The notes below the pieces were generated by a model, which worked only from the letters and a program-made list of their open reading frames with translations, was not told where the DNA came from and did no database searches. DNA of 64,000 bases from positions 1 through 64,000 of the forward strand of contig NZ_JAAAMV010000036.1 in assembly GCF_009909185.1 (NCBI RefSeq). Reading direction: 5' to 3'. Each line of letters opens with the position of its first letter. Positions within the stretch are counted from its first letter, which is position 1. Shown here piece by piece: positions 1 to 8,107 of this stretch. The translations under genes and the position numbers were made by a program. The DNA is from Paenibacillus glycinis (GTDB taxonomy: Bacteria; Bacillota; Bacilli; Paenibacillales; Paenibacillaceae).

Positions 1-153
1 GCGCACCGATTGAGTATCGATGCGCGTTGGCTGCTTAGCTTTTTTCATTTGTCTACTTGACGGGGGTATGACCACAGCGGCTTGGTTTTACAAAGGAAAG
101 GATCCTATGCGCGACTTTCGGTTTCTAGCATGGCTCCCTTGTTACGCGGCGTT
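1..153. other. Left-edge stretch with no clear gene
   Basis: The first 25 bases can fold into an imperfect hairpin (arms GCGCA and TGCGC with CGAT/ATCG inside), and a short T run follows about 15 bases later on the plus strand. This could be the terminator of a gene left of the window, but the gap makes it weak. The rest holds only a possible 18-codon reading frame, listed separately. Confidence 0.3.
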
Positions 154-163
154 TTACGAATGA
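107..163 (+). CDS. Possible 18-residue small ORF
   Basis: An ATG at 107 sits a few bases after a good Shine-Dalgarno-like stretch (AAAGGAAAGGA) and opens 18 codons before TGA. The peptide is rich in aromatic residues (F, W, Y) with one cysteine and would be mildly hydrophobic. Its 3' end overlaps the 3' end of the convergent NmrA-like gene by ten bases. I recognise no family, and a frame this short can arise by chance. Only the ribosome binding site argues for translation. Confidence 0.15.
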   Translation: MRDFRFLAWLPCYAAFYE

Positions 164-1011
164 AGCATTAGAGCAAGCGCCTCTGCGACCGGCGTCGCCG
201 GACGGCCGAGCAGCTTCTCCAGATCATTGCTTTCGATCTCCAGCGTGCCTTCGCGAATGCCCTGCTGGATGCCGACAAGAATCGGCACGACGAAGTCCGG
301 AACGCCTGCGCCCGCCATGATCTCCGCGTATTTGGCATCGTCGACCTGCACGACGGGCACTTCCTTGCCGATCGCCGCGCCGACGGCCGAGGCGAACTCG
401 TCTTGCGTCAGCAGCTTGCCCGAGAGCTCGTAGACCGTATTTTCGTGCCCTTGTCCCGACAGTACCGCCGCGGCCGCTTCCGCGTATTCCTGCCTCAACG
501 CCCAGCCGGTCTTGCCGGATCCGGCGGAGGTTACCCACGGATGCCCCGCCAGCGCGCCTTGGATATTCGCGGATTCGTTTTCCAGGTACCAATTGTTGCG
601 CAGGAACGAGTACGGGATGCCGGTATTCATAATGGCTTCTTCCGTGGCACGGTGAACGGCGGCAAGGAATAACGAGCTGTTTCTCGCGTTAGGCGCGCTG
701 GTATAGGCGATGAAGCCGACGTTGTTTCGTTTGGCCGCTTCTACCGCGTGCGCATGCTGCCGGATTCTGGTCTCGTTGTCCCCGTCCGCCGAGATGATCA
801 GCAGCCGGTCGATGCCCGCGAATGCGGCATCCAAGGTGTCCGGGCGGTCGAAATCGCCCTCGCGAACCTCTACCCCGCGAGCCTTCAATGCTTCCGCCTT
901 CTCCGGATTGCGTACGCTGACGGCCAATCGGCTCGCCGGCACCGTCTTCAATAATGCTTCCACGACTAAACTGCCCAATTTGCCCGTCGCGCCCGTCACT
1001 AGCATCTTCAT
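154..1011 (-). CDS. NmrA-like NAD(P)-binding oxidoreductase
   Basis: The protein (285 aa) begins with MKMLVTGATGKLGSLV, a Rossmann fold with the TGxTGxxG dinucleotide motif of atypical short-chain dehydrogenases (NmrA/YtfG/QorB type). Such cytosolic proteins bind NAD(P)H and often act as quinone reductases or redox-sensing proteins. I chose the ATG at 1011 because GGGAGG lies six bases upstream; an in-frame ATG 21 bases further up lacks this spacing. It lies downstream of an Rrf2 regulator gene, and a perfect 15-bp palindrome in front of its start is repeated in front of the regulator. The gene is therefore probably repressed by that regulator and induced by electrophiles or oxidants. The substrate is unknown. 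Confidence 0.9.
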   Translation of the reverse strand: MKMLVTGATGKLGSLVVEALLKTVPASRLAVSVRNPEKAEALKARGVEVREGDFDRPDTLDAAFAGIDRLLIISADGDNETRIRQHAHAVEAAKRNNVGFIAYTSAPNARNSSLFLAAVHRATEEAIMNTGIPYSFLRNNWYLENESANIQGALAGHPWVTSAGSGKTGWALRQEYAEAAAAVLSGQGHENTVYELSGKLLTQDEFASAVGAAIGKEVPVVQVDDAKYAEIMAGAGVPDFVVPILVGIQQGIREGTLEIESNDLEKLLGRPATPVAEALALMLHS

Positions 1012-1042
1012 GTTTTTTCCTCCCGAATTCATCGTGTTTTTT

Positions 1043-1067
1043 CGATATAACCATTATGGTTACAACG
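1043..1067. promoter_or_regulatory. Operator palindrome upstream of NmrA-like gene
   Basis: The core TAACCATTATGGTTA (1048-1062) is a perfect 15-bp palindrome. The surrounding 25 bp are repeated with one mismatch at 1531-1555, in front of the Rrf2 gene. Rrf2 proteins bind palindromes of this kind as dimers, so this is the likely site through which the neighbouring regulator controls the oxidoreductase. Confidence 0.75.
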
Positions 1068-1101
1068 ATTGTATAAATAAAAGCTCTTTACGAGCTCTCA
1101 T

Positions 1102-1518
1102 TCAGCTGAATTTTGCGGTTAGCTGGCTCAGTGTCGTCTGCGCGAGCCGCCGTTCCATGGCGGACTGGGCTTCGCTCAATTCGGACTGAAGCACGGACTC
1201 GATGCCGCGTCCGACCTGGCACCGAATATTCGAGTCCTCGTGAATGCCGAACAGCCGGTTATCGTCGAGCAGGTTCACCGCCCGATAAATATCGAGCAGC
1301 GTGATCCGGTCGGGCGTTCGGAGCAAGAAAGCGCCGCCTACCCCGGGACGCACGTCCACCAGCCCCGCTTTTTTCAACAGGCCCATGATTCGCCGGATGA
1401 CCACCGGATTGGTATTCACGCTGCCCGCGATGTATTCTCCGGTTATCTCGTTCGCGTTTACCGCGATCAGGCTCAGGATATGGACGGCCATGGAAAAACG
1501 GGTGCTTATTTGCTTCAT
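1102..1518 (-). CDS. Rrf2 family transcriptional regulator
   Basis: This 138-aa protein starts MKQISTRFSMAVHILSLIA and has the winged helix of Rrf2 proteins, including the conserved wing stretch RPGVGGAFLL. Only one cysteine is present (in NIRCQVG), so it is not an iron-sulfur IscR type with three clustered cysteines. It resembles the YwnA/thiol-switch branch, which senses electrophiles or hypochlorite. I chose ATG 1518, after a moderate GGTGGTG site; the frame stays open further upstream but without a better start. It precedes the NmrA-like gene in the same direction, and a shared palindrome stands before both, so autoregulation and control of the oxidoreductase are likely. Confidence 0.88.
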   Translation of the reverse strand: MKQISTRFSMAVHILSLIAVNANEITGEYIAGSVNTNPVVIRRIMGLLKKAGLVDVRPGVGGAFLLRTPDRITLLDIYRAVNLLDDNRLFGIHEDSNIRCQVGRGIESVLQSELSEAQSAMERRLAQTTLSQLTAKFS

Positions 1519-1530
1519 GATTGTCACCAC

Positions 1531-1555
1531 CGATATAACCATTATAGTTACAACG
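1531..1555. promoter_or_regulatory. Operator palindrome upstream of rrf2 gene
   Basis: This is the second copy of the element at 1043-1067. Its core TAACCATTATAGTTA (1536-1550) has one mismatch in the palindrome. It lies about 20 bases ahead of the Rrf2 start codon, a position suited to autorepression. Confidence 0.72.
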
Positions 1556-1612
1556 GTCGTCGACGTCAATAAACGTTGGCTGGAACCCTCCCGCGAACCG
1601 GCATCCCGCCCG

Positions 1613-3253
1613 CTATTCGTCCGCGACCGGATGCTTGAACCGGTCGAACGCCGTCTGCTGGATCGCGACCGCCCGGTCGATGCCAAGCGACTTCAGCGTG
1701 CCGACATAGGCGTCGAAGCCCTCCAGCGGCTCGATGCCGAGGATGAATTTCAGCGACATCTCGTCCACCAGCGTCGACGCGTCCTGCATGATGACGGACA
1801 GCTCCGCGCTCTCCTTCTCGGTCTTCGGCGTAGCGGGCAGCATATGGCTGTCCGTGTCCGTGTCGCTCCAGAGGCGAATCGCTTCCTTCTGCTCTGGCAT
1901 CGCGTAATACTGCTCCATGTAACGGACATCCTGGACGAACGGCCCGTTGTAGCTGGCCCGGGTATACATCGCCAAAGCCTGGGAAGGAGCCAGCTTGTCC
2001 GGATTGCTCATGATGAGATCCGTATACTTCGGGTAACCGTCCTTCATCTCGTAGCTGAGCCCTTCGATGCCGAAATTGAACAGCATGTGGCCCTCGGGAC
2101 CGTAGCCGTAATCGAGCAGCCGGACCGCTTCCTCGACGTTCGCGCTCGTCTTGGCGATCGCCACCCCGCCGCTCGACCCGATGGACGGCGCCTTCTGCCC
2201 GAACTTCGGCCGTTCTCCCCGATGCAGCACGGGATACGGCGCGGCGGTCAGCTCGGCCGCCGGATCGCGCTGCCGCAGCAGCGGCAGCCAGGTGCCGATC
2301 CCCGCGCCGGCGTTCCAGATGCTCGCGCCGCTGCGTCCCGTCAGCATGCTGACGTCCTGCGTCTCCGAATCGACCGCGGCGAAATTCGGATCGATGAGGC
2401 CTTCGGCGTACCAATCGCGCAGCAATGCCAGAAAGGACTTGTATCCGGGCTCCTGCGGGCCGAACTTCACCTGGCCGTTCTCCAGGTAAAAGCCTTTCTT
2501 GATGCCGTAAGCGCCGATGAAGGCGCCGCCCTCGATGCCGAACAGCGGATTGGGCACGCCGAGGAACGTCAGCGGCGCTTCGACGCCCTTCCGCTCCTTG
2601 AACGCCTGCAGCACGGCATGCCAGTCCGCGATCGTCTCCGGCACGTCCAAGCCGAGCTCGTCCAGCCAATCCTTTCGCAGGATCGGTCCCTGATAGGTCC
2701 GCAGCCGGTCGTCTTCCTGCACGAAAGGGAACGCGTAATAGCTGCCGTCCGCCGTGCGGATCTGCTTGTCGATGTCGGGATGCGCGTCCAGGTATGCTTT
2801 CAGATTCGGCGCATAGCGATCGATCGCGTCGTTCAGGCGCAGGATATAGCCGTCCTTGATCGCTTTCTCCGGGCCGCCGGGAAAATTGCTCCAATCGTAC
2901 TCGATCATGTCCGGCAGCTCGCCCGACGCGAGCAGCACGTTGATCGCCTCCTTCGCTTGATTCGCCGGAGGCTGGATGAAGGTCAAGTTCACGCCCGTCT
3001 CGCGCTGCCATTCCTGAAAGAAAGGCACGTCCCGGAAACGCTGCTTGGCGCTCGCCGCGTTGCCGTTCAGCTCGGCCCAGTACGTCAGGGCCGTCCCGTC
3101 CCCTCCGCCGAACGCGGCGGCGATCGTCTGCCCGTCGGCCGCCTCGTTCATCGCCGCCGTCGGTACGGCCGCTTCGTTCATGCAGCCGGCTAGCGGCAGC
3201 AGCGCCGCCGTTATCGCCGCGACGGCGGCGAGCCAAGCGAACTTCCTCTTCAT
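1613..3253 (-). CDS. LplA/YtcQ-type solute-binding lipoprotein (second copy)
   Basis: This 546-aa lipoprotein has a signal peptide ending in the lipobox LAGC, so it should be anchored outside the membrane. The body is a type I extracellular binding protein of the large LplA/YtcQ class that serves oligosaccharide ABC transporters. It is clearly paralogous to the lipoprotein at 9094-10761: both share FPGGPEKAI, DGYILRLND/DGYILKLND and RKDWLDELGL in the same order. I chose ATG 3253 because GAGGGGG lies eight bases before it; a TTG 21 bases upstream overlaps the preceding stop. It follows the membrane AraC regulator by 14 bases, so the two are cotranscribed. A role as an alternative receptor for the same permeases is inference. 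Confidence 0.9.
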   Translation of the reverse strand: MKRKFAWLAAVAAITAALLPLAGCMNEAAVPTAAMNEAADGQTIAAAFGGGDGTALTYWAELNGNAASAKQRFRDVPFFQEWQRETGVNLTFIQPPANQAKEAINVLLASGELPDMIEYDWSNFPGGPEKAIKDGYILRLNDAIDRYAPNLKAYLDAHPDIDKQIRTADGSYYAFPFVQEDDRLRTYQGPILRKDWLDELGLDVPETIADWHAVLQAFKERKGVEAPLTFLGVPNPLFGIEGGAFIGAYGIKKGFYLENGQVKFGPQEPGYKSFLALLRDWYAEGLIDPNFAAVDSETQDVSMLTGRSGASIWNAGAGIGTWLPLLRQRDPAAELTAAPYPVLHRGERPKFGQKAPSIGSSGGVAIAKTSANVEEAVRLLDYGYGPEGHMLFNFGIEGLSYEMKDGYPKYTDLIMSNPDKLAPSQALAMYTRASYNGPFVQDVRYMEQYYAMPEQKEAIRLWSDTDTDSHMLPATPKTEKESAELSVIMQDASTLVDEMSLKFILGIEPLEGFDAYVGTLKSLGIDRAVAIQQTAFDRFKHPVADE

Positions 3254-3267
3254 CCCGATGGCCCCCT

Positions 3268-5625
3268 CTAACAAACTTCCTTGTACTTGCCCGGCGTGAT
3301 GCCCTCGTACTTCTTGAATACCCTGATGAACGTCGCCGCGTCGTTGTAGCCGACGAGCTTCGAGATTTCGTTGATGGATTCCTGCTTCGTCCGGATCATT
3401 TCCTTGGCCTGCCGGATGCGCGTTTTATGGATGCAGTCGAGCAGCCCTTCGCCGGTCTGATTTTTGAACAGCCGCGACAGGTAGCTTCCCTTCAGATCGA
3501 ATTGCTCGCCGATCGCGTTCACGTTCAGGTTCGCGTCCGTGTATCGGTCCTCGATGAACCGCATCACCCCGGCGATCAGTTCGCGCAGCGAGCCTTCCCG
3601 TTCCATCGACACGCCGCTCGTCCGCTTCGCCGCGGCGAACTCGCATACGTCCGCAAGCAGCGAATGCAGCTCCTCGCGCATTTCCTGGATCGTGTCGCAG
3701 GCGATGATCTTGTCCATCCAGAGCGGATGGTTCTCCCAGATGCCGCTGCCGCTGCCGCCGTCCCCGTCCCCCAGCTCGTTGATCGCCTTCACCATCGTGC
3801 CGACCATGTTGAAGATCAGGCAGCGCGCCAGCGTGAGCGGCATGACCGGCTTGCCGAAATTGCGATCCGTGATTTCGTTCATATACGCGGAAGCCTGCTC
3901 CAGATCGCCCGCCTTGATGAAATTGATCAGCTGCTGCTCGACCTGAAGCGGGTAGTAGTAGCCGGAGCGGGCCGAATCGGCCGGGTCGGGGCGAATATCC
4001 TCGTAGGCGATGATCCCTTTCTTCCCGAGCACCATCTTGTATTCCATCGCGTCGACCGCCTCCTGGTAGGCCGCCGCGATCCCCGTCCACGAGGAATGGC
4101 TGCCGCTGATGGCGATCGTCAGCTCCATCTCGTACCGTCGCAGGAATTGCTGCGCTTCCAAGGCGATCGCCCGCAGGTCCTCCCGGACATGCGCGACGTC
4201 CGGCGCCAAATTGACGAGGCAGACCATCATGTCGTCCGCTTCGGCGACATACCCCGCATGCTGCCGCTGCATGGCCAGCTCCTCGACGACGTTGCCGATG
4301 ATGAACGGAATGAGCCGGCTCCTTTCGTTCAGATCGATGCCCGGCAGCTTCGCGTACAGGCTCTCCTCGTTTTCCAGCACGAACAAGATGACCGCGAACT
4401 CGTTCGACGGCTGCTTCATGCGGAACGACCGGAAGGCTTCCTCGTACGGGACGAGCGTATCGAGCTTTCCTTTCAGCAGGCGATGGATCATGTTGGAGCG
4501 CAGCGTCTGTTGATGCTTCTGCAGCTGCAGCGCGATCCGGTCCTTCTCGCTTCGGGCGTTCAGGATCGCGCGCTGGATGAAGCGGAGCTCGTTGGCGTCT
4601 TCCCGCGTCGCCGTCTCGTCCCGGTCTGTAAGCGATTGCACAAGTGCCTGAATGGGAGAGTAATTACGCCGCGTGAAGAACCAGGTCAGGATCCCCGCCC
4701 CGATCAGGCTGATCAAGATGCTCGCGAACGTGAAGCTGCGGACGTATTCCGCCTTCTCCCAATAGAGGGCGCTCGGGAAGATAAGCGCGTATTTCAGATC
4801 CGAGACGGCGGACGGAATGTAGAACAGCTCCGAATCGCCGATCCGCGGGGAGGAGAGGCGGACCTGCCCGCCTTCCATGAAGGGCTGCAGCTCCGGCGCG
4901 TCCGGTCGGCTCGAGAGCAGAATCTCGTTGTCCTTGTTCAGGATGAGCAGCAGTCCCCCGGTGAAGCCCGACACGCTTTCGATCGCCTGCTGGAACCTGG
5001 CCGCGTCCGCCATCACGACGACCGTCCCCGTCTCCCTCCCGTTCAGGTCGCTCGGCAGCTGCGTAACGTAGGCGATGGACGATTTCGATGTTGCCGCGCC
5101 CACATGCGGGAGCACCGCGAAACGGTTCGGGCCCGCCTCCCCGATCGTCTCCGACCACGCGTCGTACGTCATGGCCCCGGTATCGTGGATCGTGCGGAAG
5201 GCCGTGCGCATATCCCGGATGTTGCCCGGCCGCAGGATGGACCCGCCTTGATCCCACACGACGTAAAATTCGTCGATCGAGGCATAGGACGTTTTATACA
5301 GCCGGAACTCCTTCGCCAGCTGGTAAGCGGTAAACGGCGCCTCCTTGGCCGGCTTGTTGGAATACATCAGATTTTGCAGCTTGTCGTTCCAGGTGATCTC
5401 CGTGTCGAGCCGTTTCATCAGGTCGACCTGGTTGTCGATCGTATAGCGCATCTGCTTGAGCAGGGAATCGTTGGCGCGGTGGATCTCGCTCTTCAGCGCA
5501 TGGCTGGCCTGCGAATAAATGACCAGGCTGATCACGATCGGGACGAAGAGGACCGCGCTGTAGGACAACAACCACGTAAAGACGATGCTTTTCCGTTTGT
5601 GCCAGATGCCACGAATCATCGACAA
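3268..5625 (-). CDS. YesS-type membrane-bound AraC regulator
   Basis: The protein (785 aa) has a transmembrane helix at about 14-37, an extracellular sensor region of about 250 residues, a second helix at about 298-317, a cytoplasmic linker, and a C-terminal AraC DNA-binding domain (about 690-783, with the typical AATFIRVFKKYEGITPGKYK ending). This is the architecture of YesS-like regulators that sense extracellular sugars and activate nearby polysaccharide-use genes directly, without a phosphorelay. It stands between the GH88/ABC genes and the second solute-binding lipoprotein, all on the same strand, and is the likely activator of this locus. Confidence 0.9.
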   Translation of the reverse strand: MSMIRGIWHKRKSIVFTWLLSYSAVLFVPIVISLVIYSQASHALKSEIHRANDSLLKQMRYTIDNQVDLMKRLDTEITWNDKLQNLMYSNKPAKEAPFTAYQLAKEFRLYKTSYASIDEFYVVWDQGGSILRPGNIRDMRTAFRTIHDTGAMTYDAWSETIGEAGPNRFAVLPHVGAATSKSSIAYVTQLPSDLNGRETGTVVVMADAARFQQAIESVSGFTGGLLLILNKDNEILLSSRPDAPELQPFMEGGQVRLSSPRIGDSELFYIPSAVSDLKYALIFPSALYWEKAEYVRSFTFASILISLIGAGILTWFFTRRNYSPIQALVQSLTDRDETATREDANELRFIQRAILNARSEKDRIALQLQKHQQTLRSNMIHRLLKGKLDTLVPYEEAFRSFRMKQPSNEFAVILFVLENEESLYAKLPGIDLNERSRLIPFIIGNVVEELAMQRQHAGYVAEADDMMVCLVNLAPDVAHVREDLRAIALEAQQFLRRYEMELTIAISGSHSSWTGIAAAYQEAVDAMEYKMVLGKKGIIAYEDIRPDPADSARSGYYYPLQVEQQLINFIKAGDLEQASAYMNEITDRNFGKPVMPLTLARCLIFNMVGTMVKAINELGDGDGGSGSGIWENHPLWMDKIIACDTIQEMREELHSLLADVCEFAAAKRTSGVSMEREGSLRELIAGVMRFIEDRYTDANLNVNAIGEQFDLKGSYLSRLFKNQTGEGLLDCIHKTRIRQAKEMIRTKQESINEISKLVGYNDAATFIRVFKKYEGITPGKYKEVC

Positions 5626-5828
5626 GCTCCCCTCACCGTCAATTCGAACTTACCGAGCATGCTCAGAGCTCTATTATAACGATTCGATCCGGCCTTTCGG
5701 AATGGGGAAAAATGACAAAGCGATTTACAAAAGCTTCAAGAGCGCCGATCGGCACGCCAAAATCGAGACACGCAAACGGCCCGAAGGGACCGTCCGGCGT
5801 CCGTTCGGGTGCGTTTAGCGCATAGCGA

Positions 5829-6030
5829 GCATGTCCGCCTGGAGTCGGCGGACCTGACGAGCGCGGGGCCGGCATGTCGCTCCGGCCTTCTCCGGCCGCC
5901 TGGCGTCGACGGTTCTCCCGAGCGCAGGTTCGTGATCTTGTTCGTCCGGACGCCTGGCGCCGACGGTTCTGCCGAGCACCGGGCCGACATGTCGCTCCGG
6001 CCGTCCCGGATGCCGGGACCCGGCATCCGG
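5829..6030. repeat. GC-rich degenerate repeats between regulator and GH88 gene
   Basis: The 400 bases between the regulator start (5625) and the GH88 stop (6031) hold no credible gene. They contain diverged direct repeats. A unit beginning CGCCTGGCG occurs at 5897-5925 and 5951-5979, with a shorter relative near 5836. ATGTCGCTCCGGCC occurs at 5874-5887 and 5989-6002. A near-perfect inverted repeat at about 6006-6030 (arms GGATGCCGGG and CCGGCATCC) lies just past the GH88 stop and could act as a transcription-ending or mRNA-protecting hairpin, though no T run follows. Confidence 0.5.
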
Positions 6031-7158
6031 TCAGAAGATGCGGCGGTTCCAGCCGTTCAGCTTCGCGACCGCCTCGACGAAGAAATAGTCGCCGTAGATG
6101 AGCGAGACGTCCACGTTCTGCCCCGCCGGCTTGTTGCCGGTGCCGTGCAGCAGGATCGCTTCGTGATCCGCGAGATGCCACGTCGCATAATGTTCGTCCA
6201 GCGAAGACAGCATCCGCTCCGCCGCCGCGCGGTAGTCCGTTCCTTCGTCCGCCGGAAGCAGGTCCGCGAGCTCGAGCAGACCCGACGCCGCTATCGCGCA
6301 GGCCGAGCTGTCGCGCGGCGGCTCGCCGTCCGGGTCCTCTCCCGAGCGGAAGTCCCAATGCGGGACGTCGTCCTCCGGCAAATGCGCGAGAAAGAAATTC
6401 GCCGCCCGCCGCGCCGCGAGGAGATACGCCGCATCGCCCGTATGCCTGTACGCGTTCGCCATGCCGTAGATCACCCACGCGGCGCCTCGGCTCCAGGCGG
6501 AATCCGGCGAAGCGCCTTGACCGCCGATCGCCTCCGCGCGCGCGCCGGTGTCCGGATCGAAGCGGACGATATGATGCACCGAGCCGTCCTCGCGGATAAA
6601 CTCCCTGACGACCGTGTCGGCATGCGCCGTCGCGATATGCGCGAAGCGGGGATCGCCGCTTTCCTTCGCCGCCCAGAACAGCAGCGACAGGTTCATCGCC
6701 GTATCCGCGATCGCCCAGCCGATCCTGTCCCCGTTCCAAGCGCGGATGAAGCGGCCTCGCGGGTTGTAGCGGCCCGCCAGGAAGTTCGCCGCGAACAGCG
6801 CTCTTCGCTTCGCGTCCTCGTCGCCCGTCAGCAGATACTTGAATACCGCCGTCGGCAGGAATTGGAAGCCCACGTCGTGGGAGAACCGGTTCGGCTGCAG
6901 GAACAGCCGTTCGAGCCGCTCGTCCCGGCTCCACGCGGCATCCTTGTACCGCGCGTCGCCGGTCATGTCGTAGACGAGCCACAGGATGCCCGGCCAGAAG
7001 CCGGACGTCCACCAGTCGATCCTCGCATCGTCGTATATGCCGTCTTCCCCGGCGACATGCGGCGAGCGGTCTCCCATGGCCGCCAACATCATGTCCGCCT
7101 TGCCGCGGATCCGCTCCCATGCGGCCCGCGCGCCGGTTTCGTTCCATTTCGCGTTCAT
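6031..7158 (-). CDS. GH88 unsaturated glucuronyl hydrolase
   Basis: This 375-aa protein matches the length and alpha6/alpha6-barrel layout of unsaturated glucuronyl hydrolase (UGL) from Bacillus sp. GL1, family GH88. The catalytic aspartate is visible in SHDVGFQF (D95), and a second conserved aspartate in IADTAMN (D152), matching Asp88 and Asp149 of UGL. The enzyme removes the unsaturated uronic acid left at the non-reducing end of oligosaccharides by polysaccharide lyases (from glycosaminoglycans, xanthan or gellan). No signal peptide is present, so it acts in the cytoplasm on imported oligosaccharides. It follows two ABC permease genes in an apparent operon. Which uronate polymer is the substrate cannot be read from sequence. 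Confidence 0.9.
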   Translation of the reverse strand: MNAKWNETGARAAWERIRGKADMMLAAMGDRSPHVAGEDGIYDDARIDWWTSGFWPGILWLVYDMTGDARYKDAAWSRDERLERLFLQPNRFSHDVGFQFLPTAVFKYLLTGDEDAKRRALFAANFLAGRYNPRGRFIRAWNGDRIGWAIADTAMNLSLLFWAAKESGDPRFAHIATAHADTVVREFIREDGSVHHIVRFDPDTGARAEAIGGQGASPDSAWSRGAAWVIYGMANAYRHTGDAAYLLAARRAANFFLAHLPEDDVPHWDFRSGEDPDGEPPRDSSACAIAASGLLELADLLPADEGTDYRAAAERMLSSLDEHYATWHLADHEAILLHGTGNKPAGQNVDVSLIYGDYFFVEAVAKLNGWNRRIF

Positions 7159-7210
7159 GCCCGCCTCCCCTTTCGTATGCCCGCCGCGCGGAACGCCCCG
7201 CGCGGGTCGG

Positions 7211-8092
7211 CTAGCCTTTCAACGAACCGACCATGACGCCCTTGACGAAGAACCGCTGCACGAACGGATAGACGCATAGAATCGGAACGGTCGCGACCAT
7301 GATCGTCGCGTATTTGATCGTCTCGCCGAGCTGGAACCGGTCGCCGGCCGAAGCGCCGGCCGACATGCTGTCGGTGGAGTTCGCGATCAGAATTTCCCGG
7401 AGCACGAGCTGCAGCGGGAAGAGCTCCCTGCTCTTGATGAAGACCGAGGCGTAGAACCAGCCGTTCCATTTGTCGACCGCGTAGTATAGGATCATGACGG
7501 CGATGACCGGCATCGACAGCGGGATAATGATGCGGAACAGGATCGTGAAATGGTTCGCTCCGTCGATCTTGGCCGACTCCTCGAGGCTGTCGGGGATGCC
7601 CATGAACGCCGTGCGCATGATGATCAGGTTGAAGGTGCTGACCGAGAACGGAATGATCGTCGACCAGAGCGAGTCCAGCAGGCCGACGCCCTTCACGACG
7701 AGATAAAGCGGGATCAGGCCGCCGCCGAAAAACATCGTGAACACGATGATGAACATGAACGCGTTGTTCCACAGCACGTTCTTGCGGGACAGCACGTATG
7801 CGCCAAGCGCCGTCACGAACAGGTTGACGATGACCCCGGCCACGACGATGAAGAGCGTGTTGCGGTAGCCGATCGCGATGCCCGGGTTCGCCATGACGCT
7901 CTTGTAGGCGTCCAAGCTGAAGCCGAGCGGCTTCCACAGGATGCCCTTGTAGGCGATCAGCTGCCCGGCGTCGCTGAGCGAGGCGAACAGCACGTACAGC
8001 AGCGGGTACAGCGTGACGGCGACGAGCAGAATCAGGACGGCGTAGACCGCGATATCGAAGGCTCTGTCCAGCACGCCAGCTTGCGTTTTCAT
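7211..8092 (-). CDS. Carbohydrate ABC transporter permease, LplC type
   Basis: The 293-aa integral membrane protein has about six hydrophobic helices and the binding-protein-dependent permease EAA loop (ESAKIDGANHFTILFRIIIPL, reading from position 165 or so) that docks the ATPase. It belongs to the MalG/LplC half of type I importers. It starts 15 bases after the partner permease stop and precedes the GH88 gene. No ATP-binding subunit is encoded here, so a shared ATPase of the MsmX type from elsewhere probably drives it, as is usual in this group. Confidence 0.93.
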   Translation of the reverse strand: MKTQAGVLDRAFDIAVYAVLILLVAVTLYPLLYVLFASLSDAGQLIAYKGILWKPLGFSLDAYKSVMANPGIAIGYRNTLFIVVAGVIVNLFVTALGAYVLSRKNVLWNNAFMFIIVFTMFFGGGLIPLYLVVKGVGLLDSLWSTIIPFSVSTFNLIIMRTAFMGIPDSLEESAKIDGANHFTILFRIIIPLSMPVIAVMILYYAVDKWNGWFYASVFIKSRELFPLQLVLREILIANSTDSMSAGASAGDRFQLGETIKYATIMVATVPILCVYPFVQRFFVKGVMVGSLKG

Positions 8093-8107
8093 CCTATCTC
8101 ACCTCCC

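Noticed and set aside
1301..3193. A plus-strand frame of 630 codons opposite the second solute-binding gene
   Set aside because: Its composition is arginine-rich without motifs and it covers a clear lipoprotein gene; no ribosome site at a sensible start.
3427..5679. A plus-strand frame of 750 codons opposite the membrane AraC regulator
   Set aside because: It is the antisense shadow of a gene with clear HTH and membrane segments.
5736..6026. Short frame between the regulator and GH88 genes
   Set aside because: It runs across GC-rich degenerate repeats and has neither start signal nor recognisable motif.
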